64,000 bases of DNA from Coprobacter fastidiosus (GCF_030296935.1 NZ_AP028032.1:2356001-2420000); one strand, 5' to 3'; shown: positions 9,204 to 18,775, counted from the first letter of the stretch. Notes: a model not told the origin generated them from the sequence alone. Translations and numbers: made by a program.

Positions 9204-10934
9204 ATGAATGCGATACAAAATATAACTGTCGGGCAACCGGAACGTTTAAAGAAACCTGTTGGTTATACGATCCTTGCCAATTTAGTAAACATTATTCCTT
9301 TTTGTCTGTCTATTGAAGCTATAAATATTATATTTCATGCCTTTGACGGAAGCGGAACTTCTCTTGATATTTCTCGTTTGTGGACATTGTTCTTTATTCT
9401 TGTTGCTTATGTTTTCATAATGATAGTTGCTGAGAGGGCTTCATATCGTGCCAATTTTCGCGGAGCTTATACCATGAGTGCCGATGGGCGTATTGCCTTG
9501 GCTGAGCATTTGCGCAAATTATCGTTAGGGTTTCTTTCTCGTCGTGATCCGGGAGATATTTCTTCTATGATGATTACCGACTTTACTATGGCAGAGACGG
9601 GGATTTCACATCATTTACCTCAATTAATGGGTGCTTTAGTAATGCCTGTGTTGGCTTTTTTGTCATTGTTATGGATAGATTGGCAGATGTCTTTGGCTAT
9701 GTTTATCGCGTTGCCTTTTGCTATATTGGTACTTTGGGTAAGTACTGGGGTTCAACGACGTTTGAGCGGACGGCAAATAGAGGCGAAAATCAATGCTGGA
9801 AATCGATTGGAAGAGTATTTGCAAGGTATTAGAGTAATGAAAGCATATAATTTGTTGGGAGAACGTTTTACTCGTTTACGTGATGCTTTTGCCGATTTAC
9901 GTCGAGCTTGTATTCGGCAAGAGGCGTTACTCGGGCCTTTTGTATTGTTATCGGTTACGTTGATACGTTCTGGGTTGACATTGATGATTCTTGGTGGTGC
10001 TTATTTACTTATAGGAGGAGATTTGTCATTAGCGACATTTGTTCTTTTTCTTGTTGTCGGTTCTAGGGTGTTTGATCCTCTTACGTCTGCATTGACTAAT
10101 TTTGCAGAATTTCGCTATTTCTCTATCGCAGGAGGCCGTATACTTGACTTGATGCGAGAACCGGAAATGAAAGGTAAAGATATTGCTCCTGAAGGAGGAG
10201 ATATTGAATTCCGGAATGTTTCTTTTGCATATCAGGATAAAGAGGTATTGCACGGTATCGATCTTATATTGAAAAAAGGAGCTCTTACGGCTCTTGTCGG
10301 ACCATCGGGGAGTGGAAAAAGTACGCTAATGAAATTGTGTGCACGGTTCTATGATCCTACATCGGGACGGGTTTTAATGAATGGGTCGGATCTTTCTTCT
10401 CTTGATCCTGAATCATTGATGCGCCATGTTTCTATGGTATTTCAGGATGTATATCTTTTTCAGGATTCGATTCGTAATAATATCCGTTTCGGTAAAGACG
10501 ATGCCACGGATGAGGAAGTTATCGAAGCTGCTCGGGCTGCTCAGTGTCATGATTTTATTATGCGGTTGCCTAAAGGTTATGATACGATGGTCGGAGAGGG
10601 AGGATGTACCCTTTCCGGAGGGGAGAAGCAGCGGCTAAGTATCGCCCGGGCGATGCTGAAAGATGCTCAGATTGTTCTTCTTGATGAGGCGACAGCTTCT
10701 CTTGATCCTGAAAATGAGGTGGAAGTACAACGGGCTATTACGAAGTTGATAACCGGACGTACGGTTATTGTCATAGCTCATCGTCTTAAAACAATTCGAA
10801 ATGCCGATAAGATTGTTGTTTTAGACGATGGTCGGATTGTGGAGCAAGGTACTCATGAGGAACTTCTGAAAAATGATCGGTTATATGCCCGTTTATGGAA
10901 TATTCAAATGAAAACTTCTGGTTGGAAATTGTAG
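9204..10934 (+). CDS. ABC half-transporter, permease fused to ATPase (second of pair)
   Basis: 576 residues. An exporter-fold membrane domain of about 320 residues (several hydrophobic segments, with SADGRIALAEHLRKLSLGFL as a typical intracellular-loop stretch) leads to the ATPase domain. Walker A is GPSGSGKST, the signature LSGGEKQRLSIARAML, Walker B IVLLDEAT, and the D-loop here is the canonical SLDPENE type. Thus this half keeps consensus motifs where its partner at 6743 does not. A heterodimer is likely. The end of the gene is followed by an AT-rich stretch and then the polA terminator on the other strand. Confidence 0.9.
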   Translation: MNAIQNITVGQPERLKKPVGYTILANLVNIIPFCLSIEAINIIFHAFDGSGTSLDISRLWTLFFILVAYVFIMIVAERASYRANFRGAYTMSADGRIALAEHLRKLSLGFLSRRDPGDISSMMITDFTMAETGISHHLPQLMGALVMPVLAFLSLLWIDWQMSLAMFIALPFAILVLWVSTGVQRRLSGRQIEAKINAGNRLEEYLQGIRVMKAYNLLGERFTRLRDAFADLRRACIRQEALLGPFVLLSVTLIRSGLTLMILGGAYLLIGGDLSLATFVLFLVVGSRVFDPLTSALTNFAEFRYFSIAGGRILDLMREPEMKGKDIAPEGGDIEFRNVSFAYQDKEVLHGIDLILKKGALTALVGPSGSGKSTLMKLCARFYDPTSGRVLMNGSDLSSLDPESLMRHVSMVFQDVYLFQDSIRNNIRFGKDDATDEEVIEAARAAQCHDFIMRLPKGYDTMVGEGGCTLSGGEKQRLSIARAMLKDAQIVLLDEATASLDPENEVEVQRAITKLITGRTVIVIAHRLKTIRNADKIVVLDDGRIVEQGTHEELLKNDRLYARLWNIQMKTSGWKL

Positions 10935-11031
10935 AATTCTATAATTATTTTTCTTTTGAGAGAAAATATAAGATATATATGTTGTATTTCTCTTTTTGTT
11001 TTTCCTGCTTTAATGATTTATGATATGTAGG

Positions 11032-11075
11032 AAAAATTAGCAAGCTGTCTCAAAATATAGGGATGAGACAGCTTG
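11032..11075 (-). terminator. Rho-independent terminator of polA
   Basis: CAAGCTGTCTCA (11041-11052) pairs perfectly with TGAGACAGCTTG (11064-11075). On the minus strand the stem is followed by TAATTTTTC, placing it just after the polA stop. It could also stop read-through from the plus-strand ABC gene. Confidence 0.7.
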
Positions 11076-11083
11076 TGTTATCG

Positions 11084-13864
11084 TTAATGTGCTTCGAGCC
11101 AGTTTTTTCCGATACCGGAATCAGCTATTAAAGGGACTTTTAGTTGGTATGCATTTTCCATTTCTTCTTTTACGATATGCTCAACAATTTCTATTTCGTT
11201 CTCAGGAACACTGAAATTGAGTTCGTCATGTACTTGAAGAATCATCCGGGCCTTTAGCCCATTCTTTTCGAATCGGTCGAAAATGCGGACCATGGCAATC
11301 TTTATAATGTCTGCAGCGCTTCCTTGTATAGGTGCATTTATTGCATTTCGTTCGGCATATCCGCGTACGATGCTGTTTTTGGAATTAATGTCGGGTAACA
11401 TCCGTTTGCGTCCGCTTATCGTTTCTACATACCCTTTTTCTCGGGCTATCTGTATGCTTTTATCCATATATTCTTTTATATGGGGGTATGTCTCGAAATA
11501 TCCGTTTATCAGTTCTTTGGCTTCAGATCGAGGTATATTGAGCCTGTCTGAAAGTCCGAATACGGAAATTCCGTAGATAATACCGAAGTTGGCGGTCTTC
11601 GCTTTTCTACGCATATTGGGCGTTACTTCTTCGATCGGTATTTTGTATATTTTGGCAGCTGTAGCAGCATGAATGTCTTTGCCTGAGGTAAAAGCTTCTA
11701 TCATATTGGGATCTTCGCTGAGATCGGCCATGATGCGCAACTCGATCTGGGAGTAGTCAGCCGAGAAAAACAGGCATCGGTCATCGGGAATAAAAGCCCT
11801 GCGTATCTCTCGTCCTTCACTGTCTCTGATGGGTATATTCTGAAGATTAGGATTACTTGAACTTAATCGTCCTGTGGCAGTTACCGTCTGGTTAAATGAA
11901 GTATGTATCTTTCCTGTTTTGGGATTGATAAGTTCGGGCAGAGCATTGACGTACGTGGACAGAAGTTTTTTTACTCCCCGTTGTTCTAATATTTTTCCTA
12001 CAATAGGATGTTTGGAACGGAGTTTTTCCAGAATTTCTTCGGTCGTAGAATATTGTCCGGTTTTTGTTTTTTTGGCTTTTTCATCGATTTTAAGACGTTC
12101 GAACAAAACTTCTCCTACTTGTCGTGCCGAACTGACATTGAATTCTGTTCCTGCCAATTGATAAATTTCCTGTTCGAGTTGCAGAACTTTTTCGGTAAGT
12201 AGAATCGAAGATTGGCGCAAAGCTTCGGTATCGACTCTGACTCCGGTGATTTCCATCTCTGCCAATACTCGTATTAACGGCATTTCGATGGAGTAGAAGA
12301 GGGGTTCGAGACCTTCTTTTTTTAATTCCTTTTCGAAGACATTTTTTAGTTTTAGTGTTATATCTGCGTCTTCGGCGGCATACTCACTGATCTTTTCGAT
12401 CGGCACTTGGCGCATTGATAGCTGATTTTTTCCTTTAGGACCGATAAGTTCTTCAATGTGTACGGTTTTGTATTTGAGATAAATTTCAGCCAAGTAGTCC
12501 ATGTTATGGCGTTGTTCGGGCTGCAATAAATAATGGGCTACCATTGTGTCGAAGAATTTCCCTTTTACAGTGATTCCATAATTTCTCAATACGATATAGT
12601 CGTATTTTATATTTTGACCTATTTTTAATGAGTTTGTATTTTCTAATGCATTTTTAAATTTATTTACAAGTTGATTCGCTTTATCCCGTTCTGTCGGGAT
12701 AGGAACATAAAATGCTTTATTTTCTTGTAATGCAAATGACATTCCTACCAATTCGGCCGATATCGGATCGATTCCGGTAGTTTCTGTGTCAAAAGCAAAA
12801 TATTCCGCATTTTCTAATTCGGTTATTAAATCAGATATTTTGTTCTCATTATCAATTATTTGATAGTCATGTTCTATGGTTTTTAACTCACTGAGAATCG
12901 AATATTTTTCTTCTTCTGTATTCTCGTCCGGAAATACGTCAAAGAGAGAAGCTTGAATAGGTGTTTTTGAAACAGTTGTTTTGTTAACTGTTGTACCTAA
13001 TACTCGATCTGCTAAATTCCTAAATTCAAGTTCCTCGAAAATTTCCCGTAATCGGATTTCGTTTATCGCTTCTCGTAATAATTCTTTTTCATTGAAAATT
13101 ATGGGGACGTCTGTTTTTATCGTTGCCAGAAATTTGGAAAATTCTATTTGTTGCTTGTTTTCTTCTACTTTTTTGCGTAACGCACCCTTCAACTGATCGG
13201 TACAGCAAAGTAAATTTTCGATAGAGCCGAATTCATTGACCAGTTTTATCGCTGTTTTTTCTCCTACGCCGGGACATCCCGGGATATTGTCTGACGCATC
13301 GCCCATAAGCCCGAGTATATCGATAACCTGTTCAGGACGTTCGATGGAGAATTTTTGTTTTATTTCTTCAACTCCGCGTACTTCGAAATCTCCTCCTCCG
13401 AATTTGGGTTTGTAGATAAAAATGTGAGGACTGACCAATTGCCCGTAGTCTTTATCCGGGGTCATCATATACGTATCGAACCCTTCTTTTTCAGCCAGCT
13501 TGGCCAGTGTGCCTATGACATCATCGGCTTCGAAACCGGGAACTTCTATGATAGGTATATTGTAGGCTTTGATAATTTCTTTTATAATAGGTACGGATTG
13601 TCTTATTACCTCCGGAGTTTCTTCTCTCTGTGCTTTATAAAGCTCATATGCTTCGTGCCTGAAAGTCGGACCACTGGGATCGAATCCTACTGCAATATGG
13701 GAAGGATTTTCTTTTTTCAGTACGTCTTCCAACGTATTTACAAATCCGAATATAGCGGAGGTATTTACTCCTTTAGAGTTGATTCTCGGATTTTTGATGA
13801 ATGCGTAATATGAGCGGTAGATGAGTGCGTAGGCATCCAGTAAAAATAGCTTTTTTTCTTGCAT
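11084..13864 (-). CDS. polA: DNA polymerase I
   Basis: 926 residues, the usual size. Residues 1-290 are the 5'-3' exonuclease (FLLDAYALIYRSYYAF, then EADDVIGTLAKLAEKEGFDT, and DNIPGCPGVGEKTA). The middle 3'-5' exonuclease domain keeps the acidic triad start YFAFDTETTGIDP, so proofreading is likely active. The polymerase domain has DYSQIELRIMADLSEDPNMI (motif A), RRKAKTANFGIIYGISVFGL (motif B) and QVHDELNFSV (motif C). It fills gaps and removes RNA primers in replication and repair. It is transcribed alone, with its own terminator. Confidence 0.97.
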   Translation of the reverse strand: MQEKKLFLLDAYALIYRSYYAFIKNPRINSKGVNTSAIFGFVNTLEDVLKKENPSHIAVGFDPSGPTFRHEAYELYKAQREETPEVIRQSVPIIKEIIKAYNIPIIEVPGFEADDVIGTLAKLAEKEGFDTYMMTPDKDYGQLVSPHIFIYKPKFGGGDFEVRGVEEIKQKFSIERPEQVIDILGLMGDASDNIPGCPGVGEKTAIKLVNEFGSIENLLCCTDQLKGALRKKVEENKQQIEFSKFLATIKTDVPIIFNEKELLREAINEIRLREIFEELEFRNLADRVLGTTVNKTTVSKTPIQASLFDVFPDENTEEEKYSILSELKTIEHDYQIIDNENKISDLITELENAEYFAFDTETTGIDPISAELVGMSFALQENKAFYVPIPTERDKANQLVNKFKNALENTNSLKIGQNIKYDYIVLRNYGITVKGKFFDTMVAHYLLQPEQRHNMDYLAEIYLKYKTVHIEELIGPKGKNQLSMRQVPIEKISEYAAEDADITLKLKNVFEKELKKEGLEPLFYSIEMPLIRVLAEMEITGVRVDTEALRQSSILLTEKVLQLEQEIYQLAGTEFNVSSARQVGEVLFERLKIDEKAKKTKTGQYSTTEEILEKLRSKHPIVGKILEQRGVKKLLSTYVNALPELINPKTGKIHTSFNQTVTATGRLSSSNPNLQNIPIRDSEGREIRRAFIPDDRCLFFSADYSQIELRIMADLSEDPNMIEAFTSGKDIHAATAAKIYKIPIEEVTPNMRRKAKTANFGIIYGISVFGLSDRLNIPRSEAKELINGYFETYPHIKEYMDKSIQIAREKGYVETISGRKRMLPDINSKNSIVRGYAERNAINAPIQGSAADIIKIAMVRIFDRFEKNGLKARMILQVHDELNFSVPENEIEIVEHIVKEEMENAYQLKVPLIADSGIGKNWLEAH

Positions 13865-13966
13865 TTGCAGGCTGTTTTTAATGTACTTTGTTTTTATATC
13901 GGGAAAAAATTTCCCTTATTTCCCGGTAAATTTACAATAAATATGGATATTCTTTTGTTTTATTGC

Positions 13967-13974
13967 TATTTTTG
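13967..13974 (+). promoter_or_regulatory. -7 promoter element of the polyprenyl synthase gene
   Basis: TATTTTTG, 18 bases upstream of the ATG at 13992. It fits the TAnnTTTG consensus; the -33 box is not clear. Confidence 0.5.
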
Positions 13975-13991
13975 CACATCATTAAAATAAT

Positions 13992-14966
13992 ATGGATAAA
14001 CTATCTATTATACAGCAGCCTATTCTTGATGAATTGGAGATTCTGAACCGGACTTTGGCAGAGACGTTGAATACAAGCAGTCCGATGATGAATACCGTTG
14101 TTGATTATTTTCTCGGAACGAAAGGCAAGCAAATACGTCCTATGTTGGTGTTGTTGAGTGCCCGTTTATTTGGGAAAATCAATGCTGTTACTATCGATGC
14201 TGCTGCTGCTATAGAACTTTTGCATAATGCCAGTCTTATACACGATGATGTTGTCGATGAATCGAAGCAACGTCGAGGAAAGCCCACGATTAATGGAGTT
14301 TGGGATAATCGTATAGCAGTGCTGGTAGGTGATTATTTTGTCTCTTGTGCGTTGAAGCGTTCTATTTCTACCGGGATTCTGGAGGTTATTAATACGCTGG
14401 GATTTTTAGGTCAGGAATTGGCGAAAGGAGAGATCGACCAACTTTCGATAGCTCAAGATCATGTTTTGAATGAAGAAGCCTATTTTAATGTAATCCGTCA
14501 GAAAACGGCGTCCTTGTTTATCTCCTGTATGAAAATGGGGGCTTTATCGAATGGTGCATCTTCTGAAGCTATCGAACAATTAATGGTTTTCGGAGAGAAA
14601 CTGGGGCTTTGTTTTCAGATAAAGGACGATACGTTCGACTATTTTTCGGATGATACTATTGGTAAACCTACCGGAAATGATTTGAGGGAGGGCAAAGTTA
14701 CTCTACCTTTGATTTTTGCGGTTCGGAATGCTACGGATGTTGAAAGGGATGAGGTAATGGCAATTTTGAGGCAAAAAGAATTATCCGCTAAGGATATCGA
14801 TAAGTTGACCGAATTTGCAAAATCTCATGGAGGGATAGAGTATGCTAAGAAGGTTATGGAGCGTTTACGAACAGAAGGCTATGCGGCTTTGGCTTCTTTT
14901 GGTGAAAATCCCGTTGTGACTTCTCTAAAAGCTATTTTAGATTATACGATCGATAGAACAAAGTAA
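13992..14966 (+). CDS. ispB: Polyprenyl diphosphate synthase (octaprenyl type)
   Basis: 324 residues. The first Asp-rich motif is in HNASLIHDDVVDESKQRRGK (DDxxD), preceded by the GKQIRPML substrate-binding motif, and the second is QIKDDTFDYF. These define trans-isoprenyl diphosphate synthases, which condense IPP on an allylic primer. The length and the DDVVD form match long-chain enzymes that make the side chain of menaquinone rather than FPP synthases. Chain length cannot be fixed by reading alone. It is a single-gene unit that converges on deoC across a bidirectional terminator. Confidence 0.9.
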   Translation: MDKLSIIQQPILDELEILNRTLAETLNTSSPMMNTVVDYFLGTKGKQIRPMLVLLSARLFGKINAVTIDAAAAIELLHNASLIHDDVVDESKQRRGKPTINGVWDNRIAVLVGDYFVSCALKRSISTGILEVINTLGFLGQELAKGEIDQLSIAQDHVLNEEAYFNVIRQKTASLFISCMKMGALSNGASSEAIEQLMVFGEKLGLCFQIKDDTFDYFSDDTIGKPTGNDLREGKVTLPLIFAVRNATDVERDEVMAILRQKELSAKDIDKLTEFAKSHGGIEYAKKVMERLRTEGYAALASFGENPVVTSLKAILDYTIDRTK

Positions 14967-14993
14967 CTGAAAATAGGATATTTGAGAGAAATA

Positions 14994-15036
14994 AAAAGGG
15001 GATACTTCCATTCGGAAAAGTATCCCTCTCTTTTTT
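14994..15036. terminator. Bidirectional terminator between ispB and deoC
   Basis: GGGATACTT (14998-15006) pairs with AAGTATCCC (15018-15026). T-rich tracts follow on both strands (CTCTTTTTTG on plus, CTTTTTATTTC on minus), so it serves the two converging genes. Confidence 0.75.
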
Positions 15037-15040
15037 GTAT

Positions 15041-15922
15041 TTAGAAAAATTTGACCGGGCTTCCGGCTATGGAGCTTAACAAATTGTTTGCTAAACGACT
15101 GGCACCTAAACGGAAATATTTTTTATCCAACCATTTTTCTCCGAGAACTTCGGCGACAATGCAATAATATTTTACGGCATCTTCTGTGGTAGATATTCCT
15201 CCGGCCGGTTTGAATCCGATCATTGTTCCGGTTTTATCGTAATATTCTTTGATTGCCTGGCACATGACATAAGCAGCTTCGAGGGTTGCCGCCGGTTCCA
15301 TTTTTCCTGTTGAAGTTTTAATGAAGTCTGCTCCTGAATAGATCGCCAATATAGAAGCTTTTTTTATGTTTGAGGCTGTTTTCAGCGCTCCGGTTTCAAG
15401 AATTACTTTCAGGTGAGCATCCCTGCAAGAGTGTTTGATTTCTTCGATTTCATCGCACATTTCTTCGTATTCTTCCGCTAAAAAGTTCCCGACATTAATC
15501 ACAATATCTATTTCATCAGCTCCATCGGCAACAGCTAATGCCGTTTCTGCAACTTTTACTTCGGTAAAGGTCTGAGAAGAGGGGAATCCTGCCGAAACGG
15601 CAGCGATATTTACATCGGATACTTCCAGATTCATGCGGACTGTTCCTGCCATATTGGGATATACACATATCGCGGCAACGTTATTCATTTCGGGATGTTC
15701 ATTTTCGAAATCGTTTACCCGTTTTGTAAAATTCGTGATATGTTGTGCTGTGTCGGTCGTGTTGAGGGAAGTCAGATCTATACAGCCGAAAAGGAATTTA
15801 TAAACATCCGTATTGCTGTATTTCGATAGATTTTCCCGAAGGATCTGTTCTACTTCTTGTTTCACTACATCATCGTTCAGATTGGTGTTGTAGTTTTGAA
15901 GAGCTTCGTTGTACTTGTCCAT
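15041..15922 (-). CDS. deoC: Deoxyribose-phosphate aldolase
   Basis: 293 residues. The Schiff-base lysine lies in GADFIKTSTGKMEPAATLEA, with the family stretch KVILETGALKTASNIKKASI before it and GFKPAGGISTTEDAVKYY after it. The enzyme splits 2-deoxyribose 5-phosphate into glyceraldehyde 3-phosphate and acetaldehyde, feeding deoxynucleosides into central metabolism. It is the last gene of a tight minus-strand run: the upstream MazG-like gene ends 2 bases before its start. The neighbours are nucleotide and tRNA quality-control genes, so the grouping is loosely nucleotide salvage. Confidence 0.95.
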   Translation of the reverse strand: MDKYNEALQNYNTNLNDDVVKQEVEQILRENLSKYSNTDVYKFLFGCIDLTSLNTTDTAQHITNFTKRVNDFENEHPEMNNVAAICVYPNMAGTVRMNLEVSDVNIAAVSAGFPSSQTFTEVKVAETALAVADGADEIDIVINVGNFLAEEYEEMCDEIEEIKHSCRDAHLKVILETGALKTASNIKKASILAIYSGADFIKTSTGKMEPAATLEAAYVMCQAIKEYYDKTGTMIGFKPAGGISTTEDAVKYYCIVAEVLGEKWLDKKYFRLGASRLANNLLSSIAGSPVKFF

Positions 15923-15924
15923 AA

Positions 15925-16251
15925 TTAGTATAGTTTAGGATTATTGATGTGTCTCTCTTTGTCCCGATTTGTTTTTTTCAGGAGATTTTTCTCGAATGCT
16001 TCCGTGAGGTTTATTCCTGTTTGATTGGCAAGGCATAGAAGTACCCATAAAACATCGGCCATTTCGTCTCCGAGATCACGTTCTTTATCGCTTTCTTTGA
16101 ATGATTGATCTCCATATCTACGGGAAATAATACGGGCGACTTCTCCTACCTCTTCTGTAAGAATCGCCATATTGGTGAGTTCACTGAAATATTTTACTCC
16201 GAACTCTTTTATCCATTGATCTACAGTTATTTGAGCTTCTTCTATGGTCAT
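15925..16251 (-). CDS. MazG-like nucleotide pyrophosphohydrolase
   Basis: 108 residues, a single-domain MazG-like protein. The metal-binding helices carry EEVGEVARIISRRYG and RDLGDEMADVLWVLLCLANQ, matching the ExxE and ExxD pattern of all-alpha NTP pyrophosphatases. Such proteins hydrolyse (d)NTPs to (d)NMP plus pyrophosphate and may clean abnormal nucleotides. It sits 2 bases from each neighbour (dtd upstream, deoC downstream), so it is translated from one operon mRNA. The preferred nucleotide is unknown. Confidence 0.88.
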   Translation of the reverse strand: MTIEEAQITVDQWIKEFGVKYFSELTNMAILTEEVGEVARIISRRYGDQSFKESDKERDLGDEMADVLWVLLCLANQTGINLTEAFEKNLLKKTNRDKERHINNPKLY

Positions 16252-16253
16252 GG

Positions 16254-16706
16254 TTATTCTTTATTTTTAGAGTCTATCCAGATTGTTACAGGTCCGTCGT
16301 TGACCAATTCTACTTGCATATCAGCCCCAAATTCTCCTGTCGCTACGGATTTTCCGATTTCTTGTTCTGTGTAGTGACATAAGGCTTCGTACATAGGTAT
16401 TGCATGCTCGTGTTTTGCCGCTTTGATATATGAGGGACGATTTCCTTTTTTGGTTGATGCGTGCAAAGTAAATTGGCTTACAATGAGTACTGATCCGCCA
16501 ATATCCTTTACTGATCGGTTCATAATGCCGTTTTCATCATCGAAAATACGTAAGGATGTCGCTTTTTTTGCCAACCATTCTGCATCTTCTTTTGTGTCGG
16601 CTTCTTCAATTCCGACCAAAATCAGCAGTCCTGTATCTATTTTTGATTTTATTTTTCCGCTAATAGTTACGGAAGCCTGTTTTACCCGTTGTATTAAGAT
16701 TCTCAT
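16254..16706 (-). CDS. dtd: D-aminoacyl-tRNA deacylase
   Basis: 150 residues, the normal length. The N-terminus MRILIQRVKQASVTISGKI, the catalytic-site motif SQFTLHASTKKGNRPSYIKA and the closing NDGPVTIWIDS (the GPxT motif) are diagnostic. It removes D-amino acids, and glycine from mischarged tRNA-Ala, protecting translation. It heads the dtd-mazG-deoC set. A dispersed repeat element separates it from uvrC upstream, so it may or may not share the uvrC transcript. Confidence 0.95.
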   Translation of the reverse strand: MRILIQRVKQASVTISGKIKSKIDTGLLILVGIEEADTKEDAEWLAKKATSLRIFDDENGIMNRSVKDIGGSVLIVSQFTLHASTKKGNRPSYIKAAKHEHAIPMYEALCHYTEQEIGKSVATGEFGADMQVELVNDGPVTIWIDSKNKE

Positions 16707-16753
16707 ATCGACTTCTTATTGCTCTATTAATACAAAGTTACGAATAAAGTTTT

Positions 16754-16942
16754 AAGAGCCAGTCTAAATTTTCCGATAAAAAATGCAATCAGGGTATCTT
16801 TGCTTTTTCTTTCGGTCTGCTTTTTCTGTTTTCATTTGTCAGTTTAGACTGCTATCTCTCTTGTAAAAACAAAAAAACTCTCTCGAAAAAATTCCCGAAT
16901 CAGACTTGATTAATTCTAAAAAAAACTGTTCAAAATTTCTTA
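16754..16942 (+). repeat. Dispersed MITE-like intergenic element, copy B
   Basis: Starts AAGAGCCAGTCTAAATTTTC and contains the shared TTTTCTTTCGGTCTGC and CTTGTAAAAACAAAAAAAC blocks. The right end is degraded (CAAAATTTCTTA without the GACAG part). It occupies nearly the whole uvrC-dtd gap. Confidence 0.72.
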
Positions 16943-16957
16943 TGTTTATTTTATTCA

Positions 16958-18775
16958 TTAATGTTGAGAGTTGAGATTTTGTATTATTATTTTGGCTTTG
17001 GCTTTACCGATTATGCTTGCTATCTCCTCGAAACTCGCTTCTTTAACTCGTTTCATGCTTTTAAATTCTTTCAGGAGGGCGGTCTTTGTTTTATCTCCTA
17101 TGCCTTTTATATTATCGAACGCAGATGCGATTTGGCGTTTACTTCGTTTGTCTTTATGAAATGTAATAGCAAACCGGTGTACTTCATTTTGTATCTGTTC
17201 CAATAGTCTGAAAAGTTGGCTTTGAACTTTTATTCCAATTACTTTGGGGGGAAACCCGAATAGAAGTTCGGAGGTTCTGTGTCGGTCATTTTTTACTAAT
17301 CCGGCGATAGGAATTTCAAGGTGCAGTTCATCTTCTATTACTTCTCTGATTATCTCCATTTGACCTTTTCCTCCATCTGCAATGATGAGATCGGGAAGAG
17401 GTGCTTCTTCTCGGATTAGGCGCTGGTAACGGCGTCTGACGACCTCTTTCATCGAGGCATAATCATCCGGGCCTACGACAGTTTTTATGTTGTATTTACG
17501 GTATTCTTTTTTTGCCGGTTTACCCATTTTGAATACGACGCATGCAGCAACAGCGTCACTACCCTGAATATTCGAATTATCGAAGCATTCGATATGTACA
17601 GGAGGTTTACTCATGCAGAGTTCTTTTTGTATTTCTTTAAGCAGCTTCATGCTGCGGTGCTCGGGATTAAGCTTTTCTGTCTGTTTTAGCTTGTCGATTT
17701 TGTATTGTTTTACATTTTGCTCCGATATTTCGAGTAATTTTTTCTTGTCTCCGCGTTGAGGAACGATAAATTCTACATTTTCAAATTCAAGATCAGGTAG
17801 AAACGGAACGACTATTTCACGAGACAGACTCTTAAAGCGAGTACGTAATTCTGCGATTCCCAATGCAAGAATATCTTCTTTTGCTTCATCAAGCCTTTTC
17901 TTGTATTCGATTGTGAAACTTTGTACGATCGAACCGTTGCGGATATGCATGTAATTCACGAATGCGGCATCATCCTCTTCATCGTAAGAAAATATGTCGA
18001 TGTTATGTATTGTCGTGCTTACAATGACTGATTTTGCCCGGTATTTTTCTAATAAGAGATATTTCTCTTTTAAGACTTGAGCTTCTTCGAATTTCAGGTT
18101 TTCCGATAGTTTACCCATTTCTTGTAACAAGTGTTCGCTTAATTGCTGTATATTGCCGTTAAGAATCTGTTTTACTTGAGAAATATATTCTAAATAGGTC
18201 TTTTCCTCTTCAAGGCCTTCACATGCGCCTTTGCAATTTTTGATGTGATATTGGAGACAAATCTTGAATTTTCCCCGACGAATGTTTTCCGGAGTAAGGT
18301 TATGTGGGCACGTGCGTATCGGATAGAGTGTCCGAATAAGCTCAAGAACGGTTTTTGCTAAATGCACATTTGCATACGGTCCATAATATTTAGAGCCGTC
18401 TTTTATAACTTTTCGGGTTAAGAATACTCTGGGGAAATGCTCATTGCGAACGGTGATCCATGGGTATGTTTTATCATCTTTCAATAAAACATTATATCGG
18501 GGTTTGTATTCCTTGATCAGGCTGTTTTCAAGATGTAGGGCGTCTTCTTCGGTTTTTACTACGATATATTTTAGATCGCGAATATTCCGTACTAAGACAT
18601 TCGTCTTTACCGAGTCATGAACTTTATTGAAGTAGGAAGATACTCTGCGTTTTAAATTTTTTGCTTTCCCGACATAAATAATTTTGCCCTCTTTATCGAA
18701 ATATTGGTACACGCCAGGAGTTTCGGGTAGGAGGGCAATGATGCTTTTAATATGTTCGCTTGTTGTTTCTGCCAT
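16958..18775 (-). CDS. uvrC: Excinuclease ABC subunit C
   Basis: 605 residues. The N-terminal GIY-YIG nuclease is clear (PGVYQYFDKEGKIIYVGKAK, then NLKRRVSSYF). A UVR motif follows near residues 205-240 (LSENLKFEEAQVLKEKYLLL). The C-terminal RNase H-like nuclease begins IECFDNSNIQGSDAVAACVV and includes LIIADGGKGQ, and the end (FDNIKGIGDKTKTALLKEF) is a helix-hairpin-helix. With UvrA/UvrB it makes both incisions in nucleotide excision repair. The apt stop and the uvrC start are adjacent (18776/18775), so the two are cotranscribed. Confidence 0.97.
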   Translation of the reverse strand: MAETTSEHIKSIIALLPETPGVYQYFDKEGKIIYVGKAKNLKRRVSSYFNKVHDSVKTNVLVRNIRDLKYIVVKTEEDALHLENSLIKEYKPRYNVLLKDDKTYPWITVRNEHFPRVFLTRKVIKDGSKYYGPYANVHLAKTVLELIRTLYPIRTCPHNLTPENIRRGKFKICLQYHIKNCKGACEGLEEEKTYLEYISQVKQILNGNIQQLSEHLLQEMGKLSENLKFEEAQVLKEKYLLLEKYRAKSVIVSTTIHNIDIFSYDEEDDAAFVNYMHIRNGSIVQSFTIEYKKRLDEAKEDILALGIAELRTRFKSLSREIVVPFLPDLEFENVEFIVPQRGDKKKLLEISEQNVKQYKIDKLKQTEKLNPEHRSMKLLKEIQKELCMSKPPVHIECFDNSNIQGSDAVAACVVFKMGKPAKKEYRKYNIKTVVGPDDYASMKEVVRRRYQRLIREEAPLPDLIIADGGKGQMEIIREVIEDELHLEIPIAGLVKNDRHRTSELLFGFPPKVIGIKVQSQLFRLLEQIQNEVHRFAITFHKDKRSKRQIASAFDNIKGIGDKTKTALLKEFKSMKRVKEASFEEIASIIGKAKAKIIIQNLNSQH

